Assembly: GCA_021793215.1 (NCBI GenBank)
Contig: JAJYTE010000025.1
Span: forward strand, 1-37,846
Source: Bacillota bacterium
GTDB taxonomy: Bacteria; Bacillota; Sulfobacillia; JAJZYS01; JAJYTV01
Length of the DNA: 37,846 nucleotides
Reading direction: 5' to 3'
The stretch's first letter is position 1. Each line of letters begins with the position of its first letter. The notes beneath the pieces were generated by a model that saw nothing but the letters and a program-made list of their open reading frames with translations, searched no databases and was not told where the DNA came from. The position numbers were made by a program, and so were the translations under genes. Below, piece by piece: positions 8,017 to 15,767 of this stretch.

Positions 8017-8881
8017 GTTGGGCTGCCTCCTTCAGAGCCGCGAGGCGTCCCTTTGGCAGGAGCGCGGTGTAGGCGGCCCGGTCCGCGGTTCCGAAGACGA
8101 ACCGCTTCAGCCACTCCTCGGTAGCGGATGGATCACGGGCGAGGGCGTCCCACTCTGTGTAGAAGGTCGTGTCCCGGTCGTACCGGCCGAGCACGTAGGA
8201 GGGGTGTGCTCCCCACGGCGCTAGGGAGACGCTTTGCACCCGAAAGCTCGGCAAGAGGAGGTGGTCGCGCTCGGCGCGCAGCGAAGCAGCCGACCGCACC
8301 TCCTCCACGGAGGCGATGACGACGTCGGCCGCAAGCGCCGCCTCCTTGATCTCGCCGAGGAGGCCCCAGGCGTAGAGGTTGCCGTCCTCATCGGCACAGT
8401 GGGCGTGGACAAGCGTCACGTCCGGCCGCAGCGGCGGCACCACGGCCACTTCTTCGTCCCCGAAAGGGCTGCGGACGTGCGGCCGCGGACGGCGCCGGCT
8501 GAGGTCGTTTTCCAGGGAGCGCACCGGCCAGAAGGGAAGGCCTGCTGCGCCGGCCGCGAGACGGGCGACGAGTTCGAAGTGCGTGTACTCTTCAATTTCG
8601 ACTTCCCCGCTCTCCACGGCGCGGCGGAAAACCGGCAGATTCCCGACGCCGGGGTTCCCGGCGTAGCTGAAGACGACGCGGTCCGCCACGTGGGCCGCGA
8701 GCATCTGGTCGTACACCAGGTCTGGCGTGGCGCGGGACAGGGTAAGGTGTCGGCGCCCCTGCCGGATGATCTCATGACCGAAGGCGAACGGGATCAGATG
8801 CGTGAAGCCGGCGAGATAGAGGTGGTCGCCGTCGCGCACATAGCGAGCAACCGCGTCCTGGAGCGGGAGGAAGTCTGCCAC
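8006..8881 (-). CDS. CoA-transferase alpha subunit (CatI/glutaconate CoA-transferase type)
   Basis: A 291-residue partner of the beta subunit. It closely follows the CatI pattern of 3-oxoadipate CoA-transferases: GFTHLIPFAFGHEIIRQG, LTLSRATPDLVYDQML, SYAGNPGVGNL, IEEYTHFELVARLAAGAAGLPF, RPDVTLVHAHCADEDGN, and WGLLGEIKEAALAA. The start is GTG at 8881, a few bases past the aldehyde dehydrogenase stop. CatI/CatJ convert 3-oxoadipate to 3-oxoadipyl-CoA in chlorocatechol degraders. Here no ring-cleavage genes accompany it. The glutaconate CoA-transferase family also includes IpdA, so the substrate is inferred from neighbours. Confidence 0.85.
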   Translation of the reverse strand: MADFLPLQDAVARYVRDGDHLYLAGFTHLIPFAFGHEIIRQGRRHLTLSRATPDLVYDQMLAAHVADRVVFSYAGNPGVGNLPVFRRAVESGEVEIEEYTHFELVARLAAGAAGLPFWPVRSLENDLSRRRPRPHVRSPFGDEEVAVVPPLRPDVTLVHAHCADEDGNLYAWGLLGEIKEAALAADVVIASVEEVRSAASLRAERDHLLLPSFRVQSVSLAPWGAHPSYVLGRYDRDTTFYTEWDALARDPSATEEWLKRFVFGTADRAAYTALLPKGRLAALKEAAQHAG

Positions 8882-8886
8882 CTAAG

Positions 8887-10449
8887 TCACTCCCAGGGGT
8901 AGCGCAGCTTCTGCGTAATGGTCTGGGCCTGCAGGAAGAAGCTCAGGTAGTCGGGACCGCCGACCTTCGGCCCCGTGCCCGACATCTTGTAGCCGCCGAA
9001 CGGGTGGACGCCAGCCATGGCCCCCGTCGAGCTTCGGTTGAGGTAGAGGTTGCCGACGAAGAAGTGCTCCCGCACGTAGTCGAGTTCCTGCGGGTCGCGG
9101 GCGAACACCGCGCCCGTGAGTGCATACTCGACGCCGTTCGCGATTTCTACCGCCTCCTGCAGGGTCCGGGCGCGGAGGACGGCGAGGAAGGGGCCGAAGA
9201 TCTCCTCTTGCGCGATCGGGCTGTCCGGTGCCACATCGTCGACGATGGTCGGGGTGATGAAGTGGTTGCCCTTGGCCGTCCCGCGGCGCACCATGCGGCC
9301 GGCGCCGGGCGCGGCGTCGATGTAGGACGTGATCTTCTTCTCCGCCGCGTCGTTGATCACGGGACCGAAGGCGCGATTCTCCGAAGCGTGCCCCGCGTCA
9401 GCGGCGATGCGGTCGGCCTCCCCGACGACGGCCTCCAGGAACTCGTCGTGGATCTCCTCCAGCACGATAAGGCGAGAGGTGGCAGAGCACTTCTGCCCCT
9501 GGAACCCGAAGGCGGATAGTGCAACCTCCCGGGCCGCCCACTTGCGGTCCGCGGAGAGAGTGACAATCGTGGCGTTCTTGCCGCCCATCTCCGTCATCAC
9601 GCGCTTGAGCTGCCGCTGGCCGTCCACGAGTCCGCTCGTGTTGCGGTGGATCTGTGTACCCACCGCGCGGGAACCGACGAAGGCCACGAACTGCACGTCA
9701 GGGTGGCGCACCAGCACGTCGCCCACTTCCGGTCCGAACCCAGGTACGAGATTCAGCACGCCGGGCGGCAGGCCCGCATCCTCGAAGACTCTATAGAGCT
9801 GATGCGCAATGGTGGACGCCTCTTCGGCAGGTTTCAGCACGACCGTGTTGCCGGCGGCGATCGCTGCGACGGACATACCGAGGGGTAGGGTCGCGGGGAA
9901 GTTGAAGGGGGAGATGACGGCGCCGACGCCCAGCGGCAGGTAGCGGTACTCGTTCATTTCGGAGGGGATCGGTTGAATCTCTTTGCCCTGGTTGAGCGCC
10001 AAGAGCTGCCGCGCGTTCCACTCGAAGTGGTCGATGGCCTCGGCGATCTCCCCGTCCGCCTGGTCGAAGTTCTTCCCGACCTCGAAGGCCAGCCAGGCGA
10101 GCAGTTCACGACGCCGCTGGCGCAGAATGTCACCAGCGCGCAGGAGCAGGGCCGCCCGCTCCCACGCGGCGACTCGGGACCACGCACCGAATGCCTTGCG
10201 CGCTTCTTGCACCGCGGCGTCCGCGTCCTTCGCAGAGCCCATCGCGATCTCGCCCACTACGCTTCCGGGGTCGGCGGGATCGCGCGACAGGAAGACGTTG
10301 TCCGACTGCATCCTCCTGCCACCGATGATCAGCGGGTAGCTCCTGCCGAGCTGCGCGCGCACCTTCTCAACCTCGGTGCGCATTCTGTCCCGTTCCGCCT
10401 CAGTGCCAAAGTCCAGCAGAGGTTCGTTCTGGAACGGCACGAGAGACAT
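8887..10449 (-). CDS. Aldehyde dehydrogenase, glutamate-gamma-semialdehyde (P5C) dehydrogenase type
   Basis: A 520-residue NAD(P)-dependent aldehyde dehydrogenase. The catalytic Cys is C321 (FGFQGQKCSATSRL), the general base is E288 (MTEMGGKNATIV), and the dinucleotide loop is FVGSRAVG (257-264). The N-terminal stretch, the GQKCSA box and the end (HPFGGYKMSGTGPKVGGPDYL) match RocA/PruA 1-pyrroline-5-carboxylate dehydrogenases. The family oxidises short amino-acid semialdehydes that can cyclise. There is no proline dehydrogenase nearby. In this operon it could oxidise the semialdehyde made by one of the aminotransferases. It follows iclR by 15 bases, with GAAGGGGAG before its ATG. Confidence 0.88.
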   Translation of the reverse strand: MSLVPFQNEPLLDFGTEAERDRMRTEVEKVRAQLGRSYPLIIGGRRMQSDNVFLSRDPADPGSVVGEIAMGSAKDADAAVQEARKAFGAWSRVAAWERAALLLRAGDILRQRRRELLAWLAFEVGKNFDQADGEIAEAIDHFEWNARQLLALNQGKEIQPIPSEMNEYRYLPLGVGAVISPFNFPATLPLGMSVAAIAAGNTVVLKPAEEASTIAHQLYRVFEDAGLPPGVLNLVPGFGPEVGDVLVRHPDVQFVAFVGSRAVGTQIHRNTSGLVDGQRQLKRVMTEMGGKNATIVTLSADRKWAAREVALSAFGFQGQKCSATSRLIVLEEIHDEFLEAVVGEADRIAADAGHASENRAFGPVINDAAEKKITSYIDAAPGAGRMVRRGTAKGNHFITPTIVDDVAPDSPIAQEEIFGPFLAVLRARTLQEAVEIANGVEYALTGAVFARDPQELDYVREHFFVGNLYLNRSSTGAMAGVHPFGGYKMSGTGPKVGGPDYLSFFLQAQTITQKLRYPWE

Positions 10450-10464
10450 GGACCCACTCCCCTT

Positions 10465-11274
10465 CTATGGCTTTCCTCTGTAGCCGGCCGCTTGGGATAC
10501 GTCGGCCGCGGTGGCCACCAGTTCCTTGCGCATAGGGCCGAACAACTGATCGAGCGGGGTTCTGAGGCTATGGGTGGAGATGTTGATCGCCGCCACGATC
10601 CGCCCTCCCGCGCCCCGGACGGGGGCTGCGATGGACCTGAGACCAGGCTCGAGCTCCCCGTCGGCGAAGGCGCAGCCAAGCTTTCGCGCCTCCTCGAGGT
10701 CTGCAAGCAGTTGGTCCGGGCCCGTACGCGTCGCGGCCGTGTAGGGCGCCCAGGGGGGGTCACCGAGGAGCTCGAGGAGCGCCGCGCGGTCGAAGTCCAT
10801 CAGCAGTGCCTTGCCCAGCGATGTCGCATGGACCGGCAGGCGAGATCCGACGTGCAGGTTGACGGTCAGGATGCGCTGCGCCGCCGCGATTCGGTTTACG
10901 TAGAGGACTTCGTCTCCATCGCGGATCGCCAGGTTCACGGACTCCCGCGTCCGCCCGGCGAGGTCCGTCAGGTAAGGCTGCGCGATGTCGGGAATCGACA
11001 GTGTCTGCAGGAAGTGCGCTCCGAGGTCTAGGACCTTCGGCGTCAACGAGAACTTGCGGGAACCTGCCTGCTTCAGGTAGCCGATGTCGCAGAGCGTCAA
11101 GGCGATGCGTCGTGCAGTCGCCTTGTTCAGTCCGCTCAGGCGCGCAAGATCCGTGAGGTTGAGCTGGCTTGCGCCGGCGGTGAACACCTCAAGGACTTGG
11201 AACGCCTTGGCGACGCTGTTGATGAAGTATCTCGGCGCGCCCGCAGCGGCGTCCTCCCCACCGGGTGTACGCAC
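10465..11274 (-). CDS. IclR-family transcriptional regulator
   Basis: A 269-residue regulator with an N-terminal winged helix (YFINSVAKAFQVLEVF, LNLTDLARLSGLNKATARRI, IGYLKQAGSRKFSLTPKVLDLG) and a C-terminal IclR effector domain (SVNLAIRDGDEVLYVNRI, VGSRLPVHATSLGKALL, GCAFADGELEPGLRSIAAPV, ALNISTHSLR-like AAINISTHSLR). GTG at 11274 is chosen because AGGAGG lies six bases upstream. An ATG at 11301 would place that ribosome site inside the gene. It heads the leftward operon. Palindromes TACGCA-N-TGCGTA cover its start codon and leader, which implies autoregulation and control of the divergent genes. Effector unknown, presumably a pathway intermediate. Confidence 0.9.
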   Translation of the reverse strand: MRTPGGEDAAAGAPRYFINSVAKAFQVLEVFTAGASQLNLTDLARLSGLNKATARRIALTLCDIGYLKQAGSRKFSLTPKVLDLGAHFLQTLSIPDIAQPYLTDLAGRTRESVNLAIRDGDEVLYVNRIAAAQRILTVNLHVGSRLPVHATSLGKALLMDFDRAALLELLGDPPWAPYTAATRTGPDQLLADLEEARKLGCAFADGELEPGLRSIAAPVRGAGGRIVAAINISTHSLRTPLDQLFGPMRKELVATAADVSQAAGYRGKP

Positions 11275-11280
11275 TGCACT
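11268..11280. promoter_or_regulatory. Candidate IclR operator, site 1
   Basis: TACGCA-C-TGCACT, overlapping the iclR GTG start. The left arm matches sites 2 to 4 exactly or nearly. It lies 20 bases, about two helical turns, from site 2. Confidence 0.5.
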
Positions 11281-11287
11281 CCTCCTA

Positions 11288-11300
11288 TACGCACTGCACA
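11288..11300. promoter_or_regulatory. Candidate IclR operator, site 2
   Basis: TACGCA-C-TGCACA in the iclR leader. It shares the twelve bases TACGCACTGCAC with site 1. Confidence 0.5.
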
Positions 11301-11348
11301 CCTATGACCTCAGATTGGCACCGCCGTCGCGTGACGTCAAGGGCGTGT

Positions 11349-11376
11349 TTGGAACGCAGTGCGTACCCTCTAGGAT
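11349..11376 (+). promoter_or_regulatory. Predicted promoter of the rightward aminotransferase operon
   Basis: TTGGAA (11349-11354) and TAGGAT (11371-11376) are 16 bases apart. The palindrome at 11351-11367 occupies the spacer, so bound regulator would block or remodel this promoter. The leader to the GTG at 11595 is long, about 210 bases, and holds site 4. Confidence 0.3.
11351..11367. promoter_or_regulatory. Candidate IclR operator, site 3 (best palindrome)
   Basis: GGAACGCA-G-TGCGTACC is a 17-base palindrome with a single mismatch (A against T at the third position). It is the most symmetric member of the set and defines the motif TACGCA-N-TGCGTA. Confidence 0.55.
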
Positions 11377-11501
11377 AATTGCGCTTGTGCGCGCATGGGC
11401 CTGCCAGTCGCCAGTAATCGGAACCTAGATGCCAGCACGTTGTAGTAGTGACATTGCGGGATTTAGGGTGAAGCGGCAAGGTGGCTGTAAGTTGCCGGTG
11501 T

Positions 11502-11516
11502 GTACGCATGGCGTAC
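11502..11516. promoter_or_regulatory. Candidate IclR operator, site 4
   Basis: GTACGC-ATG-GCGTAC is a perfect inverted repeat in the leader of the rightward operon. Aligned to the motif it reads TACGCA-T-GGCGTA. Apart from the operator sites and promoter, nothing else was recognised in 11302-11594. Confidence 0.45.
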
Positions 11517-11594
11517 GGGAGTGTCGGAGCGCCATGAACGTTTACGCGGGGCGCTCGGCGACTGGACTAGTGCGTTTGGGGAGGACGACCCGAA

Positions 11595-12857
11595 GTGACG
11601 ATCGCGGAACGGTACCAAAGATCCATCATGCCGGTTCAGCCGATGGAGACATCGCTGCAGTTCAGCCACGGGCAGGGATGCCACCTCTACACTCCGGATG
11701 GGCGCGAATACCTCGACCTCGCCACCGGAATCGCCGTGAACGCGGTCGGCTACAGCCATCCGCGCGTCGTCGCGGCGATCGAGGCACAGGTGCGCAGGCA
11801 CCTGCATCTTTACAGCGGCACGGGCTACCAGGACGCCTTGATCGATTACGCGGAGGCGATCCTCACCGAGGTCGGGGCTGGTCACAAACTCTTTTTCGGA
11901 AACTCAGGCACGGAAGCCGTCGAGGCGGCGATCAAACTCGCGAGGTTCGTCACCGGCCGGCCGGGGATTATCGCCTTCCGCGGCAGCTTTCATGGGCGCT
12001 CGCTCGGAGCGCTGAGCCTGACGGATTCCGCTGCGCGCTACCGCTCTCCCTACGAACCGCTCCTTCCCTCCGTGTACCACGTCGCGTATCCGGCTCCGAC
12101 ACGGCTTTCGGTGGACCCTGACCAAGCGCTGCGGCTGGTGCAGCAGCAGATCACGTCCCTCCTTGAGACGGACATCGCTCCCGACCGGGTCGCGCTCATC
12201 GTCCTCGAACCCATCCAGGGTGAGGGCGGCTACGTCATCCCGCCAGACGGTTTCCTACCGTGGCTGCAGGACCTTGCGCGAGCGAACGGCATTCTCCTTG
12301 CTGTAGATGAAGTCCAATCCGGGATGGGGCGCACGGGCCGGATGTTCGCGTACCAGCACAGCGGCATCTCGCCCGACATCGTGATCATGGGCAAGGCGCT
12401 CGGCGGCGGGATGCCGCTTTCTGCGATTGCGGCGCGCGAATCGATCGCCGACGCCTGGGCGCCCGGTAGCCACGGGACGACCTTCGGCGGAAATCCGGTG
12501 TCGTGCGCCGCAGGCCTTGCGACCTTGCAGGTGATCAAGGAAGAGGACCTAATGGACCGGGCGGTGCAACTGGGTGCCCTTGCTCTGGACCGCCTCTCTC
12601 CCTTGCTGCGGTTGGACGCGGTGCGGGACGTCCGCGGGCGCGGGTTGATGGTCGCGCTCGAGTTCGCGGGCCCACAGGGTGGCGCGCTGGCGCCGCGGGT
12701 CATGAACGACATGCTCAATGAGGGGGTGATCCTGCACACAGCCGGACTCCACCACGAAGTGATTCGCTTGATGCCGCCCCTCAACATCGACGACGAGAGC
12801 TTCGGAAGGGCGCTCAGCACGCTTGCCCGCGTCGTCGAAGCGGCCGCCAGGGGATAG
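11595..12857 (+). CDS. Class III PLP-dependent aminotransferase (second copy, GABA/ornithine type)
   Basis: A 420-residue class III aminotransferase resembling 4-aminobutyrate and acetylornithine/ornithine aminotransferases. It has YLDLATGIAVNAVGYSHP, FFGNSGTEAVEAAIKLAR (100-117), FRGSFHGRSLGALSLT, EPIQGEGGY, LLAVDEVQSGMGRTG with D238, and the PLP Lys K267 in MGKALGGGMPLSA. It starts with GTG after GGGGAGG. It heads the rightward unit of aminotransferase, permease and FAD enzyme, divergent from iclR and the operon that holds the first aminotransferase. Two class III enzymes in one island suggest a substrate with two amino groups, or two successive transaminations. Confidence 0.88.
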   Translation: MTIAERYQRSIMPVQPMETSLQFSHGQGCHLYTPDGREYLDLATGIAVNAVGYSHPRVVAAIEAQVRRHLHLYSGTGYQDALIDYAEAILTEVGAGHKLFFGNSGTEAVEAAIKLARFVTGRPGIIAFRGSFHGRSLGALSLTDSAARYRSPYEPLLPSVYHVAYPAPTRLSVDPDQALRLVQQQITSLLETDIAPDRVALIVLEPIQGEGGYVIPPDGFLPWLQDLARANGILLAVDEVQSGMGRTGRMFAYQHSGISPDIVIMGKALGGGMPLSAIAARESIADAWAPGSHGTTFGGNPVSCAAGLATLQVIKEEDLMDRAVQLGALALDRLSPLLRLDAVRDVRGRGLMVALEFAGPQGGALAPRVMNDMLNEGVILHTAGLHHEVIRLMPPLNIDDESFGRALSTLARVVEAAARG

Positions 12858-12921
12858 AGGCGGCCGTCGCGGCGCAGCGAGGCGCCGCATCTACGCTTGT
12901 TGATCGAAAGGGGAAAGCCAG

Positions 12922-14520
12922 GTGGCACGACCGACAGGGACCGGGCTCAGGAGAGAGATGACCCTACTTCAGCTGGTTCTCGCGAACGTTGGAGGAATCG
13001 TGGGCTCCTCTTGGCTCCTCGGCTCGATGATCTCCGCGCAGTTTGCAGGCCCTGCAGCGATTTTGGCCTGGGTGATCGGCGGCATTCTGACCTTGTTCAT
13101 GGCCATGCCGTTCGTGGAGTTGAGTTCGACAATTCCGGAGGCCGGCGCACTCGTACGCTACCCGCAGTACTCCCACGGGAGTCTCGTGAGCTTCTTCACC
13201 GGATGGGCCGTCTGGCTCTCGTACGTCGTCGTCCCGCCGATCGAGGCAGAAGCGTCCGTCCAGTACGCGAACACCTACATCCACGGCCTCTACTCCGCGA
13301 GCGGTACGTTGACGCCTGTCGGCATCCTCATCGCGGCAGTTCTGGTCGTCGTCTTCTTCTACATCAATTACCTCGGCGTGCGGGTGTTCGCCCGTGCGAA
13401 TGCGGTCGCTACTGTGTTCAAGTTCGTCGTGCCGGCGTTGACGATGATCCTTCTGATCGTCGCGGGATTCCACGGCGGGAACTTCACGGCCCCGCAGCAC
13501 GGAGGGTTCGCACCGTTCGGCGCCCAGGGCGTGATGACGGCAATCGCCGTCGGTGGCGTCGCCTTCGCCTACCAGGGATTCCGGCAGGCCATCGACATGG
13601 CGGGAGAAAGTCGCAATCCGCATCGCGATGTGCCGCGGGCGGTCATCTACTCCCTGATCATCGCCATCGTCCTTTATACGCTCCTCCAGGTCGCGTTCAT
13701 CGGCTCCCTCTCGCCAAGCGATCTCGCCCACGGTTGGGCCAAGATCAACTTCTCCTCACCGTTCGCCAGCCTCGCGGTCGCACTCAACCTCGGTTGGCTG
13801 GCAGTGCTGCTCTACGTGGACGCCTTCGTGTCTCCGTCCGGAACGGGCCTCGTGTATGAAGCATCAAGCGCACGCGTTCTCTACGCCATGCCGAAAAACG
13901 GCTACGGTCCCAAGGCGCTGCTCGACATCCACCCGAAGCTTGGCGTCCCGCATGTCGCGTTGATCGTGAGCCTGGTCGTCGGCCTCCTGGCACTCCTGCC
14001 GTTCCCGGCGTGGAGTTTGCTGGTCGGCATCGCCAGCACGCTCGCGATCATCTCGTACATCCTCGGACCGGTCTCTGCGATGGTGCTGCGGCGCACCGGC
14101 GCCCACTTGCACCGCACGGTGCGTCTGAAGGGACTCCACGCCTGGTCGATCCTCGGGTTCATCGCCGGCATGCTCATCATCTACTGGACGGGTTGGCCGA
14201 ACGACCTCTACATCGGGCTGGGTCTCGTGGTGGGCCTGCTCATCTACGCCTACTACTTCATGAAGAACAAGCTGCCGATCGAAGACCTGCGCTCCGGCGT
14301 TTGGCTCATCGTCCTGACCGTGTTCATGGTCCTGATCAGCTACCTCGGGTCCACCAACTTCGGCGGCATCAACGTGATCAAGTACCCGTACGACCTCTTG
14401 GTCGTCATCGTCGCTGCGGTCGGCTTCTTCTACTGGGGCATCGCTTCCGGCCGCGAGACGAGCGAAGTGCGGGAACACGATGCGATGGCGGGGGCCGCGG
14501 CACCTGCCGGTGACGACTGA
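12922..14520 (+). CDS. APC-superfamily amino acid/polyamine permease
   Basis: A 532-residue membrane protein with about twelve hydrophobic segments. The first helix follows the APC pattern (VLANVGGIVGSSWLLGS), with a broken helix around GGI. The sixth helix carries VAFAYQGFRQAIDMAGESRNPHRDVPRA, the family's F-E/D-x-A-GE-x-x-NP element. Members import amino acids or amines with protons. It lies 64 bases after the aminotransferase gene and starts with GTG after AAAGGGGAAAG. It is therefore the likely uptake system for the substrate of this island. Specificity cannot be read from sequence. Confidence 0.88.
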   Translation: MARPTGTGLRREMTLLQLVLANVGGIVGSSWLLGSMISAQFAGPAAILAWVIGGILTLFMAMPFVELSSTIPEAGALVRYPQYSHGSLVSFFTGWAVWLSYVVVPPIEAEASVQYANTYIHGLYSASGTLTPVGILIAAVLVVVFFYINYLGVRVFARANAVATVFKFVVPALTMILLIVAGFHGGNFTAPQHGGFAPFGAQGVMTAIAVGGVAFAYQGFRQAIDMAGESRNPHRDVPRAVIYSLIIAIVLYTLLQVAFIGSLSPSDLAHGWAKINFSSPFASLAVALNLGWLAVLLYVDAFVSPSGTGLVYEASSARVLYAMPKNGYGPKALLDIHPKLGVPHVALIVSLVVGLLALLPFPAWSLLVGIASTLAIISYILGPVSAMVLRRTGAHLHRTVRLKGLHAWSILGFIAGMLIIYWTGWPNDLYIGLGLVVGLLIYAYYFMKNKLPIEDLRSGVWLIVLTVFMVLISYLGSTNFGGINVIKYPYDLLVVIVAAVGFFYWGIASGRETSEVREHDAMAGAAAPAGDD

Positions 14521-14556
14521 CCCACTAGGGATCGCTCACTACATGGAGGCGTCTGG

Positions 14557-15693
14557 ATGACCTACGATGTAGCCATTGTCGGCGGCGGTGTATGGGGGTC
14601 TGCGGCGGCCCAGGAAGCCGTGCGAGCCGGTGCGAAGTCCGTACTCCTAATCGAGAAGAACATCGGCCTCGCGCACGAAAGCTCGGCGAAATCCGGAGGC
14701 ATCCTCACGGACCTGCTCTGGCACCCCGAGGACCAGGGGCTGGTATCCCGCAGCCGCGCACTCTACCGGGACGCGAGCGAACTCGCAGGCGACGCATCGG
14801 TCGTCCGGCCGCTTGGCCAGTTGACACTCGCCGAAGGCGAATACGTCGACCAGCTTCACCGGCGCGAAGCCGACCTCCGTGTACGCGGTGTGCGCTTCGA
14901 AATGCTCGACAAGGATGAGATCAGGCGGCGCTATCCGAACCTTGACCGGCTGAGGGATGGGACCTCGGGAATGTGGACGCCGGACGACTGGGTCGTGAAC
15001 CCGACCGCCTTCTCGCAGGTGGTCGTCAATCGGGCCAGGGAGAACGGACTGGTCCTGCGGGCGGGCTGCCGGGTCGAGCGGATTGAGGTCGAGGAGCGGA
15101 GAGTGGTGCTCGAGGCGGGCGGCGAGCGTTTCGAAGCCGCCCGCGTGCTAATCAGTGCAGGCACGTGGTCCCGCAAGCTGGTTCGGACTGCCGGATTCGA
15201 CATTGCGCTGCGTCCGTACCGCGTGCAACTTTCATCTCTGCAACTGGCCCAGGCGCATGAACTTCCGATCGTGTGGCATCTCTCCACGGACGTCTACATG
15301 GTCCCGGAGGGACCGGAGAACATCCTTGCCGGCGACGGCACGAGGTTGTGGGAGCATGACCCGGACGACTACCAGCAGACCGGGGACGACGAGTTCCAGA
15401 TGAACATCGCCGAGAGGCTTCTGGACCTCTCGAGTCTCGGAGACCGCGCCGGTCTGCGCAGCAGCTGGGCTGGGCTGGGCGGGGCGACGCCGGATCGGCG
15501 CCCGCTGCTTGGGCCGCTTGCCGATCGCCTGTTTACGGCGTGCGGCGACAACGGAATCGGCGTGATGCGCGGACCCGCGGTCGGGGAACTGGCAGCGCGC
15601 GTGGCGCTCGGCCTCAGCGAGGCGCCGCACTTGCGCCCGGACCGTTTCCCCTATACAGACTTCGAAATCCGCCCCGGCTTCACCCTGGAGTAG
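14557..15693 (+). CDS. DAO-family FAD-dependent amino acid/amine oxidoreductase
   Basis: A 378-residue flavoprotein of the D-amino acid oxidase superfamily (sarcosine oxidase beta/glycine oxidase-like). The Rossmann FAD motif VAIVGGGVWGSAAAQEAV starts at residue 5, followed by EKNIGLAHESSAKSGGIL. The middle shows RVLISAGTWSRKL, and the end carries SSWAGLGGATPDRRPLLG and ACGDNGIGVMRGPAVGELAA, the second dinucleotide-facing loop. A GGAGG site precedes the ATG. It is third in the rightward unit, after the permease. Enzymes of this group oxidise primary or secondary amines of amino acids; some pass electrons to ETF rather than to oxygen. The etfBA genes across the island make a dehydrogenase role plausible. 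Confidence 0.85.
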   Translation: MTYDVAIVGGGVWGSAAAQEAVRAGAKSVLLIEKNIGLAHESSAKSGGILTDLLWHPEDQGLVSRSRALYRDASELAGDASVVRPLGQLTLAEGEYVDQLHRREADLRVRGVRFEMLDKDEIRRRYPNLDRLRDGTSGMWTPDDWVVNPTAFSQVVVNRARENGLVLRAGCRVERIEVEERRVVLEAGGERFEAARVLISAGTWSRKLVRTAGFDIALRPYRVQLSSLQLAQAHELPIVWHLSTDVYMVPEGPENILAGDGTRLWEHDPDDYQQTGDDEFQMNIAERLLDLSSLGDRAGLRSSWAGLGGATPDRRPLLGPLADRLFTACGDNGIGVMRGPAVGELAARVALGLSEAPHLRPDRFPYTDFEIRPGFTLE

Positions 15694-15722
15694 AACCCGC
15701 AGGGAGACGCAATCACAGAAAC

Positions 15723-15752
15723 GCGGCGGACGGGGATGACCCCGTCCGCCGC
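15723..15752. terminator. Strong hairpin between convergent genes
   Basis: A perfect 13-base stem, GCGGCGGACGGGG (15723-15735) against 15740-15752, closes a four-base ATGA loop. It lies between the FAD enzyme (+) and the lipoprotein (-) and would serve both. TGGCGTTTG follows on the plus strand. Confidence 0.75.
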
Positions 15753-15767
15753 TGGCGTTTGCCCCTG

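Noticed and set aside
8887-10449. Reading the aldehyde dehydrogenase as part of ordinary proline breakdown
   Set aside because: No proline dehydrogenase or proline permease motif lies nearby, and the operon continues into CoA-transferase and thiolase; ornithine to glutamate remains a possible side reading.
2970-10449. A complete beta-oxidation route for 6-aminohexanoate through adipyl-CoA
   Set aside because: That route needs acyl-CoA dehydrogenase, enoyl-CoA hydratase and hydroxyacyl-CoA dehydrogenase, none of which is in the window; it stays possible only if they are encoded elsewhere.
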